Assembly: GCA_950295325.1 (NCBI GenBank)
Contig: OX485805.1
Location: 52,724,758-52,788,757, forward strand
Source of the DNA: Polytrichum commune
Lineage: Eukaryota > Streptophyta > Polytrichopsida > Polytrichales > Polytrichaceae
Direction: 5' to 3'
DNA: 64,000 nucleotides
Below, piece after piece: positions 24,025 through 36,714 of this stretch. Made by a program: the position numbers and the translations under genes. Positions within the stretch are counted from its first letter, which is position 1. Every line of letters starts with the position of its first letter. The notes under the pieces were generated by a model. That model did not search any database. It had not been told where the DNA came from and saw only the letters and a list, made by a program, of their open reading frames with translations.

Positions 24025-27000
24025 ATCAAGCGAGACGCACTCTTTTTAATGAATTTACTGGGTGTTGGATCCCAGTAAAGTTTTAATTGAGTCGCATGTG
24101 TATAGGATGATGAATTGCAGTCACTCGATGATGTCTACAACATTATTTTGATGCTTGCTTTCTCTGATTCTATTGGCAGACGAAAGAAACAAAGTCTGTG
24201 AATTTAAGTTCCGACACAAACAGATTGAGTTGGTGCTATTTATTGAATCTCCTAGGGGAGAGTAGACGATTTTACAAAAGCTGCAATTTGAAACTAATTG
24301 CAATTTGTGCACAAATTACGAGCACATCATACTTTCCTCCCAGAAATTTGAGACTGTTGAAGTGACTCAGCTTATGGTTATCCTCTTCTAAAAAGCATGA
24401 TGCAAGGACAAGTGATAGTTTTGCAGAAACATATCAGCATCAATTAAGAGACTGCTCTCAATGTGGAAGTATATGACATCTGCCCAGTATGTTCAATTCT
24501 TTGAACTGCTCAAGAAACTTCTCTTTAAATTTGTAGTCTGACCAGATTGAGATCAACTTGTGTTAAATTTCTACCGCATTTTCAGAAGCTTATTCACATT
24601 ATAATTTCTGAAGTTAGAGAGATATTCAGACATTCTGATATTTAGTAAATTGACATCCGAAACAAAAATGAGGAACCTGCACAGTTTCAATTGCATGGTT
24701 CAAAAGAGGCACTCAGGCTCTTCTTTCAGCACCATTAGAGAACATCACAAGAGTGCCTTCAACTTCCAACATTCTTCCGTTCCATACACTAAAATGACAA
24801 GATACAATGCTCAGTTGTGATAAAGAATTTTGTGGCGATAGTGACCCCTCACAGAGAGGTTACATTATGTGTGGTTGAACAACAGCTATGGTACACAAAA
24901 ATTCAAAATTCTCATGTCTTGGGGTCCTTGTACCATGATTCAAGTGAATGGAAAACCGCAACTTCGCCTTGGAATATTGTAGATGTGGTTAAAGTTTACT
25001 ACGGTTCTCAAAGGGCACGGAATAAGTTACTCGACCAATGTCATATTTTCTTTATTTAATCATAGCCCACAAATAGAGTGCATTGCCAATGCAGCACCAC
25101 AGTTCAACACATAAGAAACGGAAACAAAAATTTCCAATGTACCACAATAAAAAGACAAAATGCATATTCTGTGGTTCAAAGCTTACAATAACTGCACTCT
25201 TGACATGGCGTAAACGCAATAGCAGTGACCCTTCTGCAAGAAAACTCACAGCTGAGCCTGGAGAGTAGAGATACAAATTCAGTTGATTGAATTACCAACA
25301 AGCAGGAAGCACATATCAACAATGCACATGATGTTTCGAAAACACAGACCGAGCTTTTGCAATGCCACACAAAATCTAAGCAAAATGACAACATAATTTC
25401 TTCAGACTAGCTAAGACCACATAGTACACTGAAGCTCCTTGTTCAGTGTGCAATCTCATTCATCGTATAAACATCCCTGTAAGTTTTTCTGGAAAAGGTT
25501 CGCAGTACCCTAAAGTTAGGATCAACATCATCCTACCATATATATGTGCTGACCGATGACATCATTTTGTAGGCGACCTTCAGGATTTAACGCACTTTAT
25601 CGACAGAAATTCGGAGCAGAACGAGCCTCCACATTAACGACGCCTTAACACGACGAGATCCGAACCCTAATTGTAACTCTAGCAGGTCTTATACGCAAAT
25701 CCACAGTGGCCTGTTGGAGACCATTTACCTGATCGACTTAAGCAAACATAGTGTTTCTATGTTTATAGTCGCCTTCCCCTGGGATTACAAACATAGCAAC
25801 ATTATGAAAAAAAATGGGTTAACCAAAAAAAATCATGTGTCTTTGCAGTCCTGTCTTGCACCTATCTCGATTGGGGATTATGTGCAATGTGAGCAAGGAA
25901 TCCTAAGATTGAGCACTGAAAGTTAGCACACACAATAAGACTGAAAGTTACCGCACCTTGAAATTCAGCAAGGTAAGATAGAAATGCTTCACTTATCAAT
26001 TCCTACCGACCATTTGGAAATCCATGCAATTCTATCAGCACGCTCATGGGAAGGTGCTAGATTAACTTATCTATCACCTGAAACGCACTGTGTAGTAAAG
26101 TATTCGGGTGTCATTCGGTTACTTTCCTTCATCGGACACCTATATTCGATTGGCGTGATTGGCGTGTGGTGAGGTGAGGATCGAAGAACAAACACCATAA
26201 AAAACACAGGTTTAAAAGAGATTGGACTAGGTCTTCAGATTTTATTAGCTACTCCACGCCCAATGGTGAACACAATTGAGAGAACCTATATATACATATT
26301 CAGGCAAGGAATCAACAAACAAACATTCACTTCCGTTAACCATAGCTACTCCTCTATGATCAGAGAAAGTCCCATTTTGAATTCGATTTTTGCTGATGCT
26401 TCAATGTAGATTTTCTAATTGAACGCGAGTTTTATTGTGTAAATCTAATAGATAGAGATGAGAGAACGTGAAGAACAAACCGAAATAACACCCACACACC
26501 TTAAGTGAATCTGCTCCTTTTTGTATGACACTTTCAGCTACAGAAGAACGGGAATTTCAAAATTCTTGGCAATACTGTACACATTTCAGCTTGAGTTGAA
26601 GATTTCTGAGCTCTGACAAGCTCCGGAAACACGTGAGACAAGTGAAGCAAGCTCGTGAAAGGTGTGCACCCTTTACTTTAGCAGCTACAAGACTCTTCGA
26701 CACTGCGGTGTGGAGGCCATGGCGGTGTGAACGCGTTCAGTTGGACCTTGGTGGGTGCCGGAGCAGCTGCCACCTGGAGACTTCTCAATGGGTGCGTCAA
26801 TCCATGAGCATCTCGCTACCGCCATCCCTATTCTAAGTAACATAACCTGGCCTATTTTGCAAGGGGCTGCCCCGCGTCACTGAGGCGTCCTGAACGCTTC
26901 CCATGTGGTCGGGGCTAGGAAGATCTCAGCCGTTGATTTCGATCTGACATATCTAAAGGCTTTTATATTGTCCCAACTTTTGGTTCCTTTTCCCCTCGGG

Positions 27001-27555
27001 TAGAGCTTGAAAAACTTCATATTGGATGAAATCTCTACTTTCATTCACTCACGAATCTTGGATGAAAATTTTCAAACTAAGTCCTTCATTAAAAGGACTT
27101 GTGGAGGAGATAATGCCAACGGGTTTTTTGGGGGGTGGGGGGGGGGTTTCAAACTCCTACCTCTTCCTTCTTAAAGGTAGAACCAAGGGTACTAGCCATC
27201 AACTTCAAGCCCCTTTTGATGACCAACCTTGAAATGAAATGAATTGAAATTTAACTGGTTGTATGAGAGCATTTGTGTGAGATTTTGAAGGTTCCCTAAG
27301 TTCCCAATGGAGAACTATCAAAATGCACTGATACGATGGACTGAACAATCAACCCCTTCATCTTGCAAACATTGATTTTTCGTCTACCAAAATTTCATCT
27401 GTCGGGGAAAAAAGAATTCATGATTGCCCGAGCAATTTTGTAGACCATAGGATGGGGGTTTGTGAATGGATGGCTTGGATGTGGCCTGCCCACGACCACA
27501 CACCCTCCATTCACAACTCCTTAGTGACATGGGGGGTTGCCCTTTTGTCGACCTT
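24025..27555. other. intergenic, no confident gene
   Basis: Mostly AT-rich with scattered short frames. A GC-richer stretch at about 26640-26930 contains a short minus-strand frame (44 codons from an ATG near 26823) but no recognisable domain and no joinable exons. It may be the leader of an unrecognised transcript. Confidence 0.4.
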
Positions 27556-27559
27556 TAGG

Positions 27560-28137
27560 CAATGTCTAAGGAGATTTTTGGGCATAAGCGGTCAAAATCC
27601 TAGTGTTACAAGTTGTGATCTTTCAAATTTTCTTTATTAACATGAATTATATAGTAGAGGTGTCTATTCTCGATGAGGACCCCATTGACAAAATCTTGAT
27701 CAGGTTAGGATTGAATTTCAATGAGGTCAAACCCAATAGTGCCATGACATATATATGTCTTGGTTTTAAGTGTTAAAGTGAGAAGGAATGAACGGTTAAA
27801 ATGAGTGGTCATGGCATACTCTAGACATTGGTAATATGTTTGGGCAAACTTTTGGCTTCAAAAATTCACATGTAATTTCAATTTAAGGAATAAAATTATC
27901 AAGGAAATTATAATTCTCATGATTTCTATCTTCCTACACGGGAAAAAAATGCACCACCTTATACTTCCCAAGATCTGATGCGTAATCTCTTAAGTGATAG
28001 GTTATAAACACCTCTACTCTATTCTATAGATTTCTATAAAAGGACTAGTAATTCTCCTCAAGTGTTGAACTTTAAGTGGTTGTTATCAAACTCAACTAGT
28101 TCACCTATAGCTAGTGGCCAGTTCTCCCCATTCATTG
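27560..28137 (+). mobile_element. hAT-like element, longer relative of the C4H intron element
   Basis: Starts CAATGTCTAAGGAGATTTTT and ends CCCCATTCATTG. It is flanked by the degraded 8-bp duplication CCTTTAGG (27552-27559) / GCTCTAGG (28138-28145). It shares GGTCAAAATCCTAGTGTT and TGATCTTTCA at the 5' end, and TTGTTATCAAACTCAAC and CTAGTGGCCAGTTCTCC at the 3' end, with the 2400-2629 element. It is 578 bp and non-coding. Confidence 0.7.
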
Positions 28138-28487
28138 GCTCTAGGAAACAAAGATAAATTAAGATAGATAGGCAACAATTGATTCTAGGATAGGAGTTGT
28201 TCAAGTCTAAAATGAAACCTTATGATATTTATTATAGCACGCCCTAGCATAATACTTTGAAAATTCATAACTAATTCAAAAATGATAAATTAAACTCAAA
28301 AACATTATGACATGTTTTTGTTCACTTCCTCTACATATGAAATTTTAAAAAAAATCATTCCAAATGGCAATTTACATAAATAACAAAAAATTGCTCAAGA
28401 TGTAGAAGTCTATAATAGGGCATGTTACCTTACCTATTGCTTGCACCTAGTACTTGGATGATAGCTTTGCCAAAGCCACAATAAATA

Positions 28488-28829
28488 TTCCTATTACTAT
28501 GGGCCACAACAATCTCTAAGGCCCATGCTAATTCTCTTAATAAGTAGTGTGGGCCACATTATAATTCAACCCATGCTATATTTTTAGTAGAGAATCAATG
28601 TGGGTCATAATAATTTATTTTCATGAGAATCAATGTGTGTGAATAATTTATTTTGTGCTACTTATGTCCTATAAGTAATATTCTATGTGTTGATCAAAAG
28701 TCTTCATAGAGGCTTGATAGAAGACCTGAGGTCTTCAACCCACATTATTTCCACCTCGACTATAAAAATTATGTGGCCCACCTTAATTACTATATCTCCA
28801 TGGTGATTTTCTACCCACACTAATAGGTT
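28488..28829 (-). mobile_element. foldback MITE family FB, diverged copy
   Basis: Opens with CCTATTACTATGGGCCACA and closes with CCCACACTAATAGG. Internal blocks GTGTGGGCCACA, TTCATAGAGG and GGTCTTCAACCCACATT match, in reverse order, the copies at 34669-35049 and 53451-53858. Boundaries are approximate. Confidence 0.5.
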
Positions 28830-29579
28830 TAATTAATGTACATGTGGCTTAGGGTGGTAAGTGGGATCACCTCTTGAGTACCATACCCCTACCTAAGTCT
28901 CGTACAATGCCTAGAGTCTAGGAGCATAAGCAAATATGGACAATATGTTTGTCCTAGAGAGCAGTAAAATTATGCTTACAAGAGTAGTGTTTGCGCAATT
29001 GACACATGTACATAGCAAAATAAGTTATTTGGAAGTAAGAACAAGTCTAAAATCATATGATGAAATTCATGATTACACAATAATATTTTGGAACCAACGT
29101 GAGGAGAAACACCACTTCACATGCTTATATTTCACAAATTACACAGTGTCCATGCCATATATTAACTATATTATGTACATATGTAACAAAAATGTGTTCA
29201 CATAAGATGCCCACTCCACATCTAATGTTAGTTTGTCATTTCTATAACAGACCCGCCGATGGAATTACATGTATACAATTCCATAATGTTCAAATGCGAA
29301 TACACTATTCATTCAGATTAGGAGTCCTATCACTGTTCAATCAAGAGTGAGATCCACATCTAATTGGCACCGTGAGAGTTTGCTATAGTTGCACAGTTCG
29401 GACAATTTGTTCTCCAGTCATGATTGAGATTAAATATACGTCGATTTCTTGGTCAAATTTAGAGGGATTCATTTCAATCCGATTGCAAGCATCTCTTAGT
29501 TGGATTGATGTCACTGCAAGATCAATGAGCGAATGAGTCTGAAAGGTGAACCGACCTGATAATCTGATTATCAGTCAAA

Positions 29580-29843
29580 ATGAAGGTGGGCACTCTGAGT
29601 GAACCTCATGAGCCTCAGCCATGTCCATGGCCTCAATCTGTGAAAACGACAGACCGGAACCCAATAACACAATAAGTGCAACATTGAGACGTAAGTACTT
29701 ACAGCCTGGGACTGTGGTAGAGATGTTGCTAAAGAACGTTATGAATACATCAACCACAAAAATACCACCCCCATACCACCCAGTAGCCACATTCATGAGT
29801 GCATCAACATTCTGAGGCTTCCGAAGAGTGTTGTCAAGATCGC
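29580..29843 (-). pseudogene. protein-like fragment, unrecognised
   Basis: A minus-strand frame preceded by a good acceptor (CCCTTAG|GC at 29843) reads a hydrophobic, exon-like peptide with the motifs DNTLRKPQNVDALM, GWYGGGIF and VVDVFITFFSN, then meets GTAAGT and later a TGA. About 60 bp of it recur at 30778-30842 (minus strand: GATGCACTCATGAATGTGGC). No further exons can be joined, so a gene relic is more likely than a gene. I do not recognise the family. Confidence 0.3.
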
Positions 29844-30239
29844 CTAAGGGTAGGTTTCCGTGTATGTTGTTTGCACACCAGACTTTAGTGGGAATAAGGA
29901 CAATTGTAGATGAAATCCAGTAGGGTAGGGTTCGTAACCACCTTATGTGTTTAGTGGGTGCGTGAAAGTCTAGCGACCCATGGTCTCACGGCCTTAATTA
30001 CACATTCTGAAAGACAACCAAAATGTGTTTTTGTTATTTCCAAGAGAACACGTCCACTATTATATAGAATCTAGTGAGGCAGCGACAAACATGGAAACCC
30101 AGGCTTACAACACTGGCTCATTAAACTGTTGCTTTTATGTGTAATTTGAACAGGTGATTGAATAGGTGCCGTCAAAAATCAGAACTATTATTAGTTTTTG
30201 TGTTCACGACTTGTCAGCTGGCATGAGCGCCAAAATTAT

Positions 30240-31003
30240 TCATTCACAGCGACATGGTGATTATCAATCCTTCATTAGTTTTGGCAACTTCCACTCATCT
30301 CATGCAGGCTCGACCAGGAAATTCACTAACAATTTCACAAAATGTGCACACTGTGGTTTGATAATCATAGATCCCACATACAGTAGATAGACTTTGCTTG
30401 CAGCACATGGCAGGGCACAGTTCATGAGAAGCTGTAGATCTTCAATGCAGTTACCCTGCTAGTTCTAAGAAGCGTATATAGGTATTTGATCAGCCGTGAA
30501 ACTGCGTAGTTATATACGAAAGGGATACGAAATTTAGGATGCCTTCTAGGTTTCTCCGTCACAATCCCCGGCGAATTAGGTAGAATGTGGGATCCAACCC
30601 CATTGGAATCTGTCAAATTGGTTAACACTTGGTAGGGTACGGACAGGGTATCAGCAGGAAATCTCTCAGCCGACGAGTTGTGCATCATGTCATGACATGG
30701 CATCAGATGATGTATATATACATATATCTGTATGTCTGTGTGTGCGCTCGCGCATTGACCACAAAATTTAGCATCCAGTACTAGCCACATTCATGAGTGC
30801 ATCATTATTCCAAGGTTCCCAAGAGAATATTGTCATCAAGAGCGAATTACTATACTGGTTCATTGGTATGTACTATAAATTGAACTGGTGCAATAAGATA
30901 GTTAGAGTTGAATTAGAACACATTCACAGCGACGTCAATATGATAATTACAAATCCTTCATACTTGTGACCTAATTCTACTCATCTCTTGCAGGAAATTC
31001 ACT
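30240..31003 (+). repeat. partly duplicated segment
   Basis: The block CATTCACAGCGAC, then AATCCTTCAT, ACTCATCTC and GCAGG ... AAATTCACTAA occurs at about 30240-30335 and again at about 30921-31003. Together with the duplicated protein-like piece (29784-29850 and 30778-30842) this points to a duplication of about 0.7-1 kb that has since decayed. Confidence 0.55.
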
Positions 31004-31405
31004 AAAATGCTGTACGGGAAACAAAAGTGGGCTCAATTCTTGATGGGTAATGAGTTTTCATTTGGAAAGTACAGTACAGTTGTCGCCATTCTGAATGGCT
31101 TGATTCATTTCAAACTTGGCACTTCAGGTAATCTAAAATGTGTAGTGCCGATTTTCAATCGACTAATGCTAAACTGAATTTCTCCAAATTGGAGCACAGG
31201 CACCCTTACTCAGCAGTCACACAATTTGAAGGTAGTTGTGTCAACAGCACATGAGGATCTGAGCAGCCACTAATTTCTCAGGCAGCTATATAAATGTATG
31301 AATGAATTGATGTCGGTTGCCGATGCAATATTAAGATTGCAATGTTGCATACTCCATCGGTCGGTTCATTCAACGTGTAACTCATGTCTTGTTTGAAATT
31401 TGCTG

Positions 31406-32038
31406 TCATGAACAGAAAATTGGAGACGACATCAGGAACTGGAACTCCCTGAAATCCACCATCTGGTCACCGTCTCGGTCGACACTGCGGATCATGCACC
31501 GACAATCCTCCAGGGTCGTGTGCTTGTCGCCCAGGCTGACCATCACTCGGTGCAGCTCGTCTGCCGAAATGAACCCATTCTGGTCCACATCGAACACGTC
31601 GAACGCAGATCGCAATGCTTGCTTCTCTTCATCATCAACACTGTCTGCAGATAATTCCTCTCCACCAACTTCACTAATTCCTCCGCTACTGCTGCCACTG
31701 AGAGTCCGGGATAATTCTGCCGAATTAGCAGCACTGGTGCTTTTGGTTGTGTTGAATCTGATGAACTCGTCAAGGTCGATAAACCCATCGCCATCCGCAT
31801 CCGCTCTCATCATCATCTCATCGACTTCGGAGTCCTTGAGAACGTTGCGGCCATCATCAAGGCTGCTGAGTACAGCAACAAGCTCGGTTTTGGAGATTTT
31901 GCCATCGCCGTCCCTGTCGAACACCTTGAAGGTTGCGGTTAGCTCTTTCACAAGAGGGGCAGGTATGTCACTCCAGGTCCCCGAATTACGCCTTGACGAC
32001 CTCGAGCTGCTGCTCCGGCTCCTCAACCGCAACTTCAT
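31406..32038 (-). CDS. calmodulin-like protein, four EF-hands (CML copy 1)
   Basis: Intronless gene for a 210-residue calcium sensor. A basic Ser/Arg-rich N-terminus (residues 1-20) precedes two EF-hand pairs: loops DRDGDGKISKTE (41-52), DADGDGFIDLDE (80-91), DVDQNGFISADE (150-161) and DRDGDQMVDFRE (187-198). A long Ser-rich linker (about 98-135) separates the pairs. Asp at position 1 and Glu at position 12 are kept in all four loops, so all could bind calcium; loop 4 has Gln instead of Gly at position 6, as in CML copy 2. Such proteins bind Ca2+ and then targets; the target here is unknown. A TATA box lies about 300 bp upstream. There is no obvious transmembrane segment or signal peptide. 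Confidence 0.93.
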   Translation of the reverse strand: MKLRLRSRSSSSRSSRRNSGTWSDIPAPLVKELTATFKVFDRDGDGKISKTELVAVLSSLDDGRNVLKDSEVDEMMMRADADGDGFIDLDEFIRFNTTKSTSAANSAELSRTLSGSSSGGISEVGGEELSADSVDDEEKQALRSAFDVFDVDQNGFISADELHRVMVSLGDKHTTLEDCRCMIRSVDRDGDQMVDFREFQFLMSSPIFCS

Positions 32039-32342
32039 TTTCGAAAGATAATCTATATGTAAAGTTCAACCCTGGAAGTTTCTTTCAACCTCACTTTGAA
32101 AACACACTTTGAGACTCTACTCTGCAGATCACAAAGTCACTTTGAAATACACGTTGAAACTTAGCCCTAGTACAAAACACAAACTCTCTGTGAAAGTTAA
32201 CCCTGCAGGTCACACACTCATTATGAAACACACTTTGGAACTCACAAACCCTAACTTGTGCACATCACAGATACGATAGAGATGCTGATGATTCACTCAA
32301 GCTTCTGCAAATTCTGATCCCACTAGACTCATCCATCCTTCT

Positions 32343-32349
32343 TATATAT
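32343..32349 (-). promoter_or_regulatory. putative TATA box of CML copy 1
   Basis: Minus-strand TATATAA directly downstream of TGACGTA, an ACGT-core (bZIP-type) site. It is about 305 bp upstream of the start codon, giving an inferred leader of about 275 bp. Confidence 0.5.
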
Positions 32350-32731
32350 ACGTCACAGACCCGACTGCATCTTGCCGACGGATTGACGCGGCAAAATGAG
32401 GATGGGAAGAGGGCAAGGAAGCTGATGATGCAAGCCAATTGATTACTGCAACTTCCCGACCTTTAACCCTGCCTGCCGATGATCTGGCAGAACTCACCAA
32501 TACCAGTAACTTTCAATGGTTTCATCCCCATCCACCTAAATTAAGTACAGCCAGCTTATTCCTGAGGAGCACTCCTCCCAAATCGCCACCGATCCGACCT
32601 TCGCTCGGAGCTTCGCGTTGACCGTGTGCGACTCAAGCAAATCAACTGGGTGCTGGCTCCCACTTGAGCAAAAACCGGTGCACTTTCGACTCCGAAAATC
32701 ATATAAAATCACTCAGTTCGGCGGACCCACC

Positions 32732-32734
<3 letters not shown>

Positions 32735-32768
<34 letters not shown>
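32735..32768 (+). repeat. (CT)n microsatellite
   Basis: About 17 perfect CT units, some 700 bp upstream of the CML copy 1 start codon (GA on its coding strand). Confidence 0.95.
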
Positions 32769-32771
<3 letters not shown>

Positions 32772-32862
32772 CTCTGCACATAGGAAATGCAAAATCACAT
32801 AGGCACTAGAGCTATTTGTAACTCAAGCAAATGAAATCATGGGTTTAGTCCCAAACCCTCAG

Positions 32863-33225
32863 TTTATGAGAATTAACACAAAGTCATTCATGTTCTCTTA
32901 ATATTTTAACGTAGCAAAATGCATAAAGAGTGGTGTCAGGCTAGTAAAAATTGGCTTTTTAGGTTGTCCTACTAGGATGGGTGGGCCAAGCTAGCCTTGC
33001 ATAAGCCGATCCGGGATTTAGGACAACGAGTCCCATGCGCATACCCTATTTCAAATCCTAAAATTCTCTCAAAGTTTGAGAAGTGGAAAGAGGAGGTCCC
33101 AAAAATTTCACCCAACTTTTTCAAGATCGGTTCCAGATCGTACACGACGAGCTAAGTTTGAGCTTCTAAAGTTTTTTCAAAGAATGATCAAACCTACCGT
33201 GGTTTCATCCCTCTTTGAGAGACAT
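32863..33225 (-). repeat. dispersed repeat R1, copy 2 (inverted)
   Basis: Reverse-oriented copy of the repeat at 15705-16075 and 57515-57890. Shared blocks are TCAAAGTTTGAGAAGTGG, GAGGAGGTCCCA, CCTACTAGGATGGGTGGG, TTTATGAGAATTAACACAAAG and CTCTTTGAGAGA. Confidence 0.7.
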
Positions 33226-33577
33226 GTTTATGGATTTAATTCTACTATGGGTTGGGGCTACACACCCACCTCTTTGAGTCGGGCCCCACCAATAGCGCCC
33301 CAGGCAAAAACACAATTACTTCAATTATTAGATGTAATTCTTCATTTTTGGGTAATTTTATCTCGTTATTAGCATCAAAAGCCCTATATAAGTTTAGGAG
33401 TACCCAAGCCGAAACTTATGTGGTTAGTTATAATATGACATGCACTAATTCTCTCTTTTGCTTGTCAATTTTAATCCATACATTAACATCGTACACCCCA
33501 TATTCATTTAATGAGACCCACGTGGGAATGATGTAACCACAAAACCATAGGGTCAAACTTTTGTACTACATCCATTA

Positions 33578-33783
33578 CCCCAATTAGTGTGTGTTACTAC
33601 TTGGAGTCACGCAATGCTATAACTATTTAATGAGAGAGAACGTAATATTTCACCACGCAAAGTCATTTAATGTTCTATAATGTTTGAACAACTTTGTTGA
33701 ACTGTCGTTAGTAAAAATTGAGCTCCCGAGTAAGATGTTACCGCACCACATAACTCCAAATAATAACACGCACTAATTAATCA
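33578..33783 (+). mobile_element. MITE family M2, diverged copy
   Basis: Ends are CAATTAGTGTGTGTTAC and its inverted partner AACACGCACTAATTA, followed inward by GGAGT.ACG.AATGCTATAAC-type sequence as in the copies at 38201 and 39232. Confidence 0.6.
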
Positions 33784-33789
33784 GGAGTA

Positions 33790-34160
33790 ACCATCACTAC
33801 AAGAGCCCCTTTACCTCGGTAATAGTGTTGGGGCCCAGATCAAAGAGGACCGTGGGTGCGTCTACTACATTGTTGTCACCACCTAATTAGTGTGGGCGGA
33901 AAATTCATGTGGGTTGGAAGAGAGCGCGGCCCACATTGGTCTCAAAGTACTTGCCTCGTCTTGAGTTCTCACCCAACTTGCAGACGGAAAAAATCAACAC
34001 TAATTCCTCACACTGGATTACAATTACAGTGGGCCACTTCAAATTAAAATCACCAAAACAAATAGTGTGGGTAACTGAGAATTAGTGTGGCCCACACTAT
34101 TTAGACAAAACACAGTGCCATTACAGTGGGCCCAGAGTAGGTCTACTGGAACTAATAACT
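33790..34160 (+). repeat. sequence related to the FB/M2 MITEs
   Basis: Contains repeated AATTAGTGTGGG, GTGGGCCAC, GTGGCCCACACTA and CATGTGGGTTGGAAG blocks in both orientations, as in the foldback MITE copies. Exact ends cannot be set. Confidence 0.4.
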
Positions 34161-34668
34161 AATGCCAGGCCTCGTGAATGGGAATCTTCATTTATGCTGG
34201 TGTCCACTGTCCACTCTCTGACTTGCTTGATTATTGAGTAAAAGCCTGCAAGTGTATACGGCATGTGAACATCTAGGAGGTCGGTAGTCCTAATATCTAG
34301 GAAACCTAAACATTATTTCTCTACACATGTCTACCCTAGTGGAACTAGGCTAATATTATACAGTCATGAATCGTGATGCAATGCGAGGGGGCTTTAGCAA
34401 AAGCAACCGGGCTTTCACTTTTGTGTGTTCGGACTAGGGAACGGGCCTTCCCTTGCTCATTGGGATCCTCTTTGGCCGCCATGTGGCGGCTCACCACACA
34501 CATCCATGGTAGAAAGAATCACGAGCCTAAGTTATAGTCTATAATAATGTTGCAAATTGTGGTGGGGGGGAGACTTGTGATATAGGCTCATGGCCGGCAC
34601 ATGATATGGTTATTCACTTCAATGCCGCAAGGTAGTCTAGTAGCCCAAGATGACGCCAAAGAAGATGA

Positions 34669-35049
34669 CGTACACTAAACGGTCTTGTTAGTGTGGGTGG
34701 GAAATTAGCATGGAAATGATTAGCGTGGGCCACACTAATTTGCTAGTCAAGGTGAATTTCACGTGGGTTCAAGGTTCCCGGGTCTTTTCTTAAGTTTTCA
34801 TGAAGGTTTTCGATCACTCACATTGCATATCAACTATAGGACTGAGGTAGTACACAAATAAAATAATCGCCCACATTGATTTGTTGGGGGAATGGTTGAT
34901 GTGGCGTGCGCTAAATTTTTGCGATGAATTTCATGTGGGGTGGGGAAAAAAATGTGGTCCATGTTGATTCTCGTCATGAGAATTAGCATGGGCTCTAGAA
35001 ATCTATTAATGTGGTCTACATTAATAATATGCTATTTAGTGTAGTTTGT
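34669..35049 (+). mobile_element. foldback MITE family FB
   Basis: Starts CGTACACTAAACGGTC and ends CTATTTAGTGTAGTTTG (inverted). Inside, GATTAGCGTGGGCCACACTA, CACGTGGGTT, TTCATGAAGG and AATAATCGCCCACATTGAT match the copy at 53451-53858 in order. About 380 bp, non-coding. Confidence 0.65.
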
Positions 35050-35134
35050 TTTCTACTTGGAAAGATGAACAATGTGTTGAAGTAACCATTGTCATTGGTA
35101 TGTAAGTATACCAACATCAATGGGCTTCAACGGG

Positions 35135-35390
35135 TGAGTGTTCACAACACCTATCAAGGGGGAGGGTGATCCCGGGGAAGGGAGAGTGAAAATGTCAAAT
35201 TTTATTTCAAAGCCCAAGGATTATTATTTTAAGCTAAATTGACTTCCAAATCGATGTCAAAGACCGGGTCTGAATTAGTTTGTGAACTTGGATTGAAATG
35301 AATCAGCAACAAACCTATAGGGGTCACCTTTTACTATTAGGTACACCTTGGTAGGTGTTAGAAAACCAACATGGGTTTCAACAATCACCC
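35135..35390 (+). repeat. direct repeat DR-B, copy 1
   Basis: Begins TGTTCACAACACCTATCAAG; shared blocks with 36715-36945 are GGGAGGG, GGGGAAGG, GTCAAA, TCAAAGAC and GGGATGAAT-like. Weakly conserved after the first 70 bp. Confidence 0.55.
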
Positions 35391-36367
35391 AATTATCTAT
35401 CTTTGCTGAAATTTTTTGTGTCTTCACATCATCCCAATTGTGAAATAATCTTTTTGAGAAGAGTTGGCATTAAATTGGAGTTATGTGTTTTGGATAAATA
35501 ACAAAAGACTTAAGGTGTTGGTAAATTCCATCAAATCGATTGTTGTGTGCAATAAGGTTGCCTCATGCTAATTTACCAACATTCCACATTACTTCTATTA
35601 TTTACTACTATATATATTTTATATGTATTTGAATCTGATGTGGTTGCTATACATATGGAAAAAAATAAAATAAAATAAAATTGATCTATTCTTGAGATAG
35701 ATGATATGCATGGACAAAGAGGCAACATGTTCACGAAGGCAAGTCATTGCACATATTACTAGTGTATTGGTTTGTGGTTAATTCATCTCAAGACTATTGT
35801 AGTGCATTGTATGTGTAGGTCTATACAATTGATTTCAATATCATATCAACTTCTTTCACAAACTTCTAGACTACATACTATGACAAGGCATATTTCCTTG
35901 GTCAAAATCCAACCAGTATTCACTTACACATAACAGTATTCAATTGTGTGGGTTGGCTCCATGACCCTAGAATATGTCAATTATATTATGTGAGCCCATG
36001 AACAAAGTAAGAATATATGTTTACTATTCATACATTCAGGCTAACACTCGGGAATTTGGGTGGAGTTATACTCCCGGCACTATTCACAAAAATCATTGGT
36101 CATCCCAACACTGTTCACAGGAAACATTGTTCATCCCAATATTATTCACTAAAAATATTATTCATAATAGCACTATCACTACAAATAGTATCCGACACTA
36201 TTCATAATATTCATACTAATCATACTAGCACTATTCATTATTTGCACCGACATTTGTTCCTTCCTATTTTATAAGTTTCTTCCCATGCAGTTCAAGAGGT
36301 AGAAACCCATTGTCCAATGCTAAATATAGAATGAAACACAACCATGCAGTTGAATGATGATATGGGG

Positions 36368-36384
36368 TATATATATATATATAT
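36368..36384 (+). repeat. (TA)n microsatellite
   Basis: Perfect TA run in intergenic DNA. Confidence 0.9.
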
Positions 36385-36714
36385 GTTGGTTAATTGACCA
36401 CCACCTACACAGATTATTAGTCATTATGAAGTCCATGGCAAGAAGTCCATGTCTAAGTTTTTAAAGACACAAGAGTCAAATTTGAGGCAACTCGATCGAT
36501 GGGATCACATTTTGCGCTTCATTGTAATTTGCATGGCGTGGTTGTCTGATCAGAATCATAATACATTCACCTCCCATTACATGATAGGTGTGTTTCAAGT
36601 CAAAACATGATCCAAAATTTCATGAGGTCTTTATAAATTTTAAAGTACATTAGTTTTGAGAAATCGTTGTACTAGCCTTTGAAGTTTGCAGTATGGTTGC
36701 AGTCACGTTTGTGG

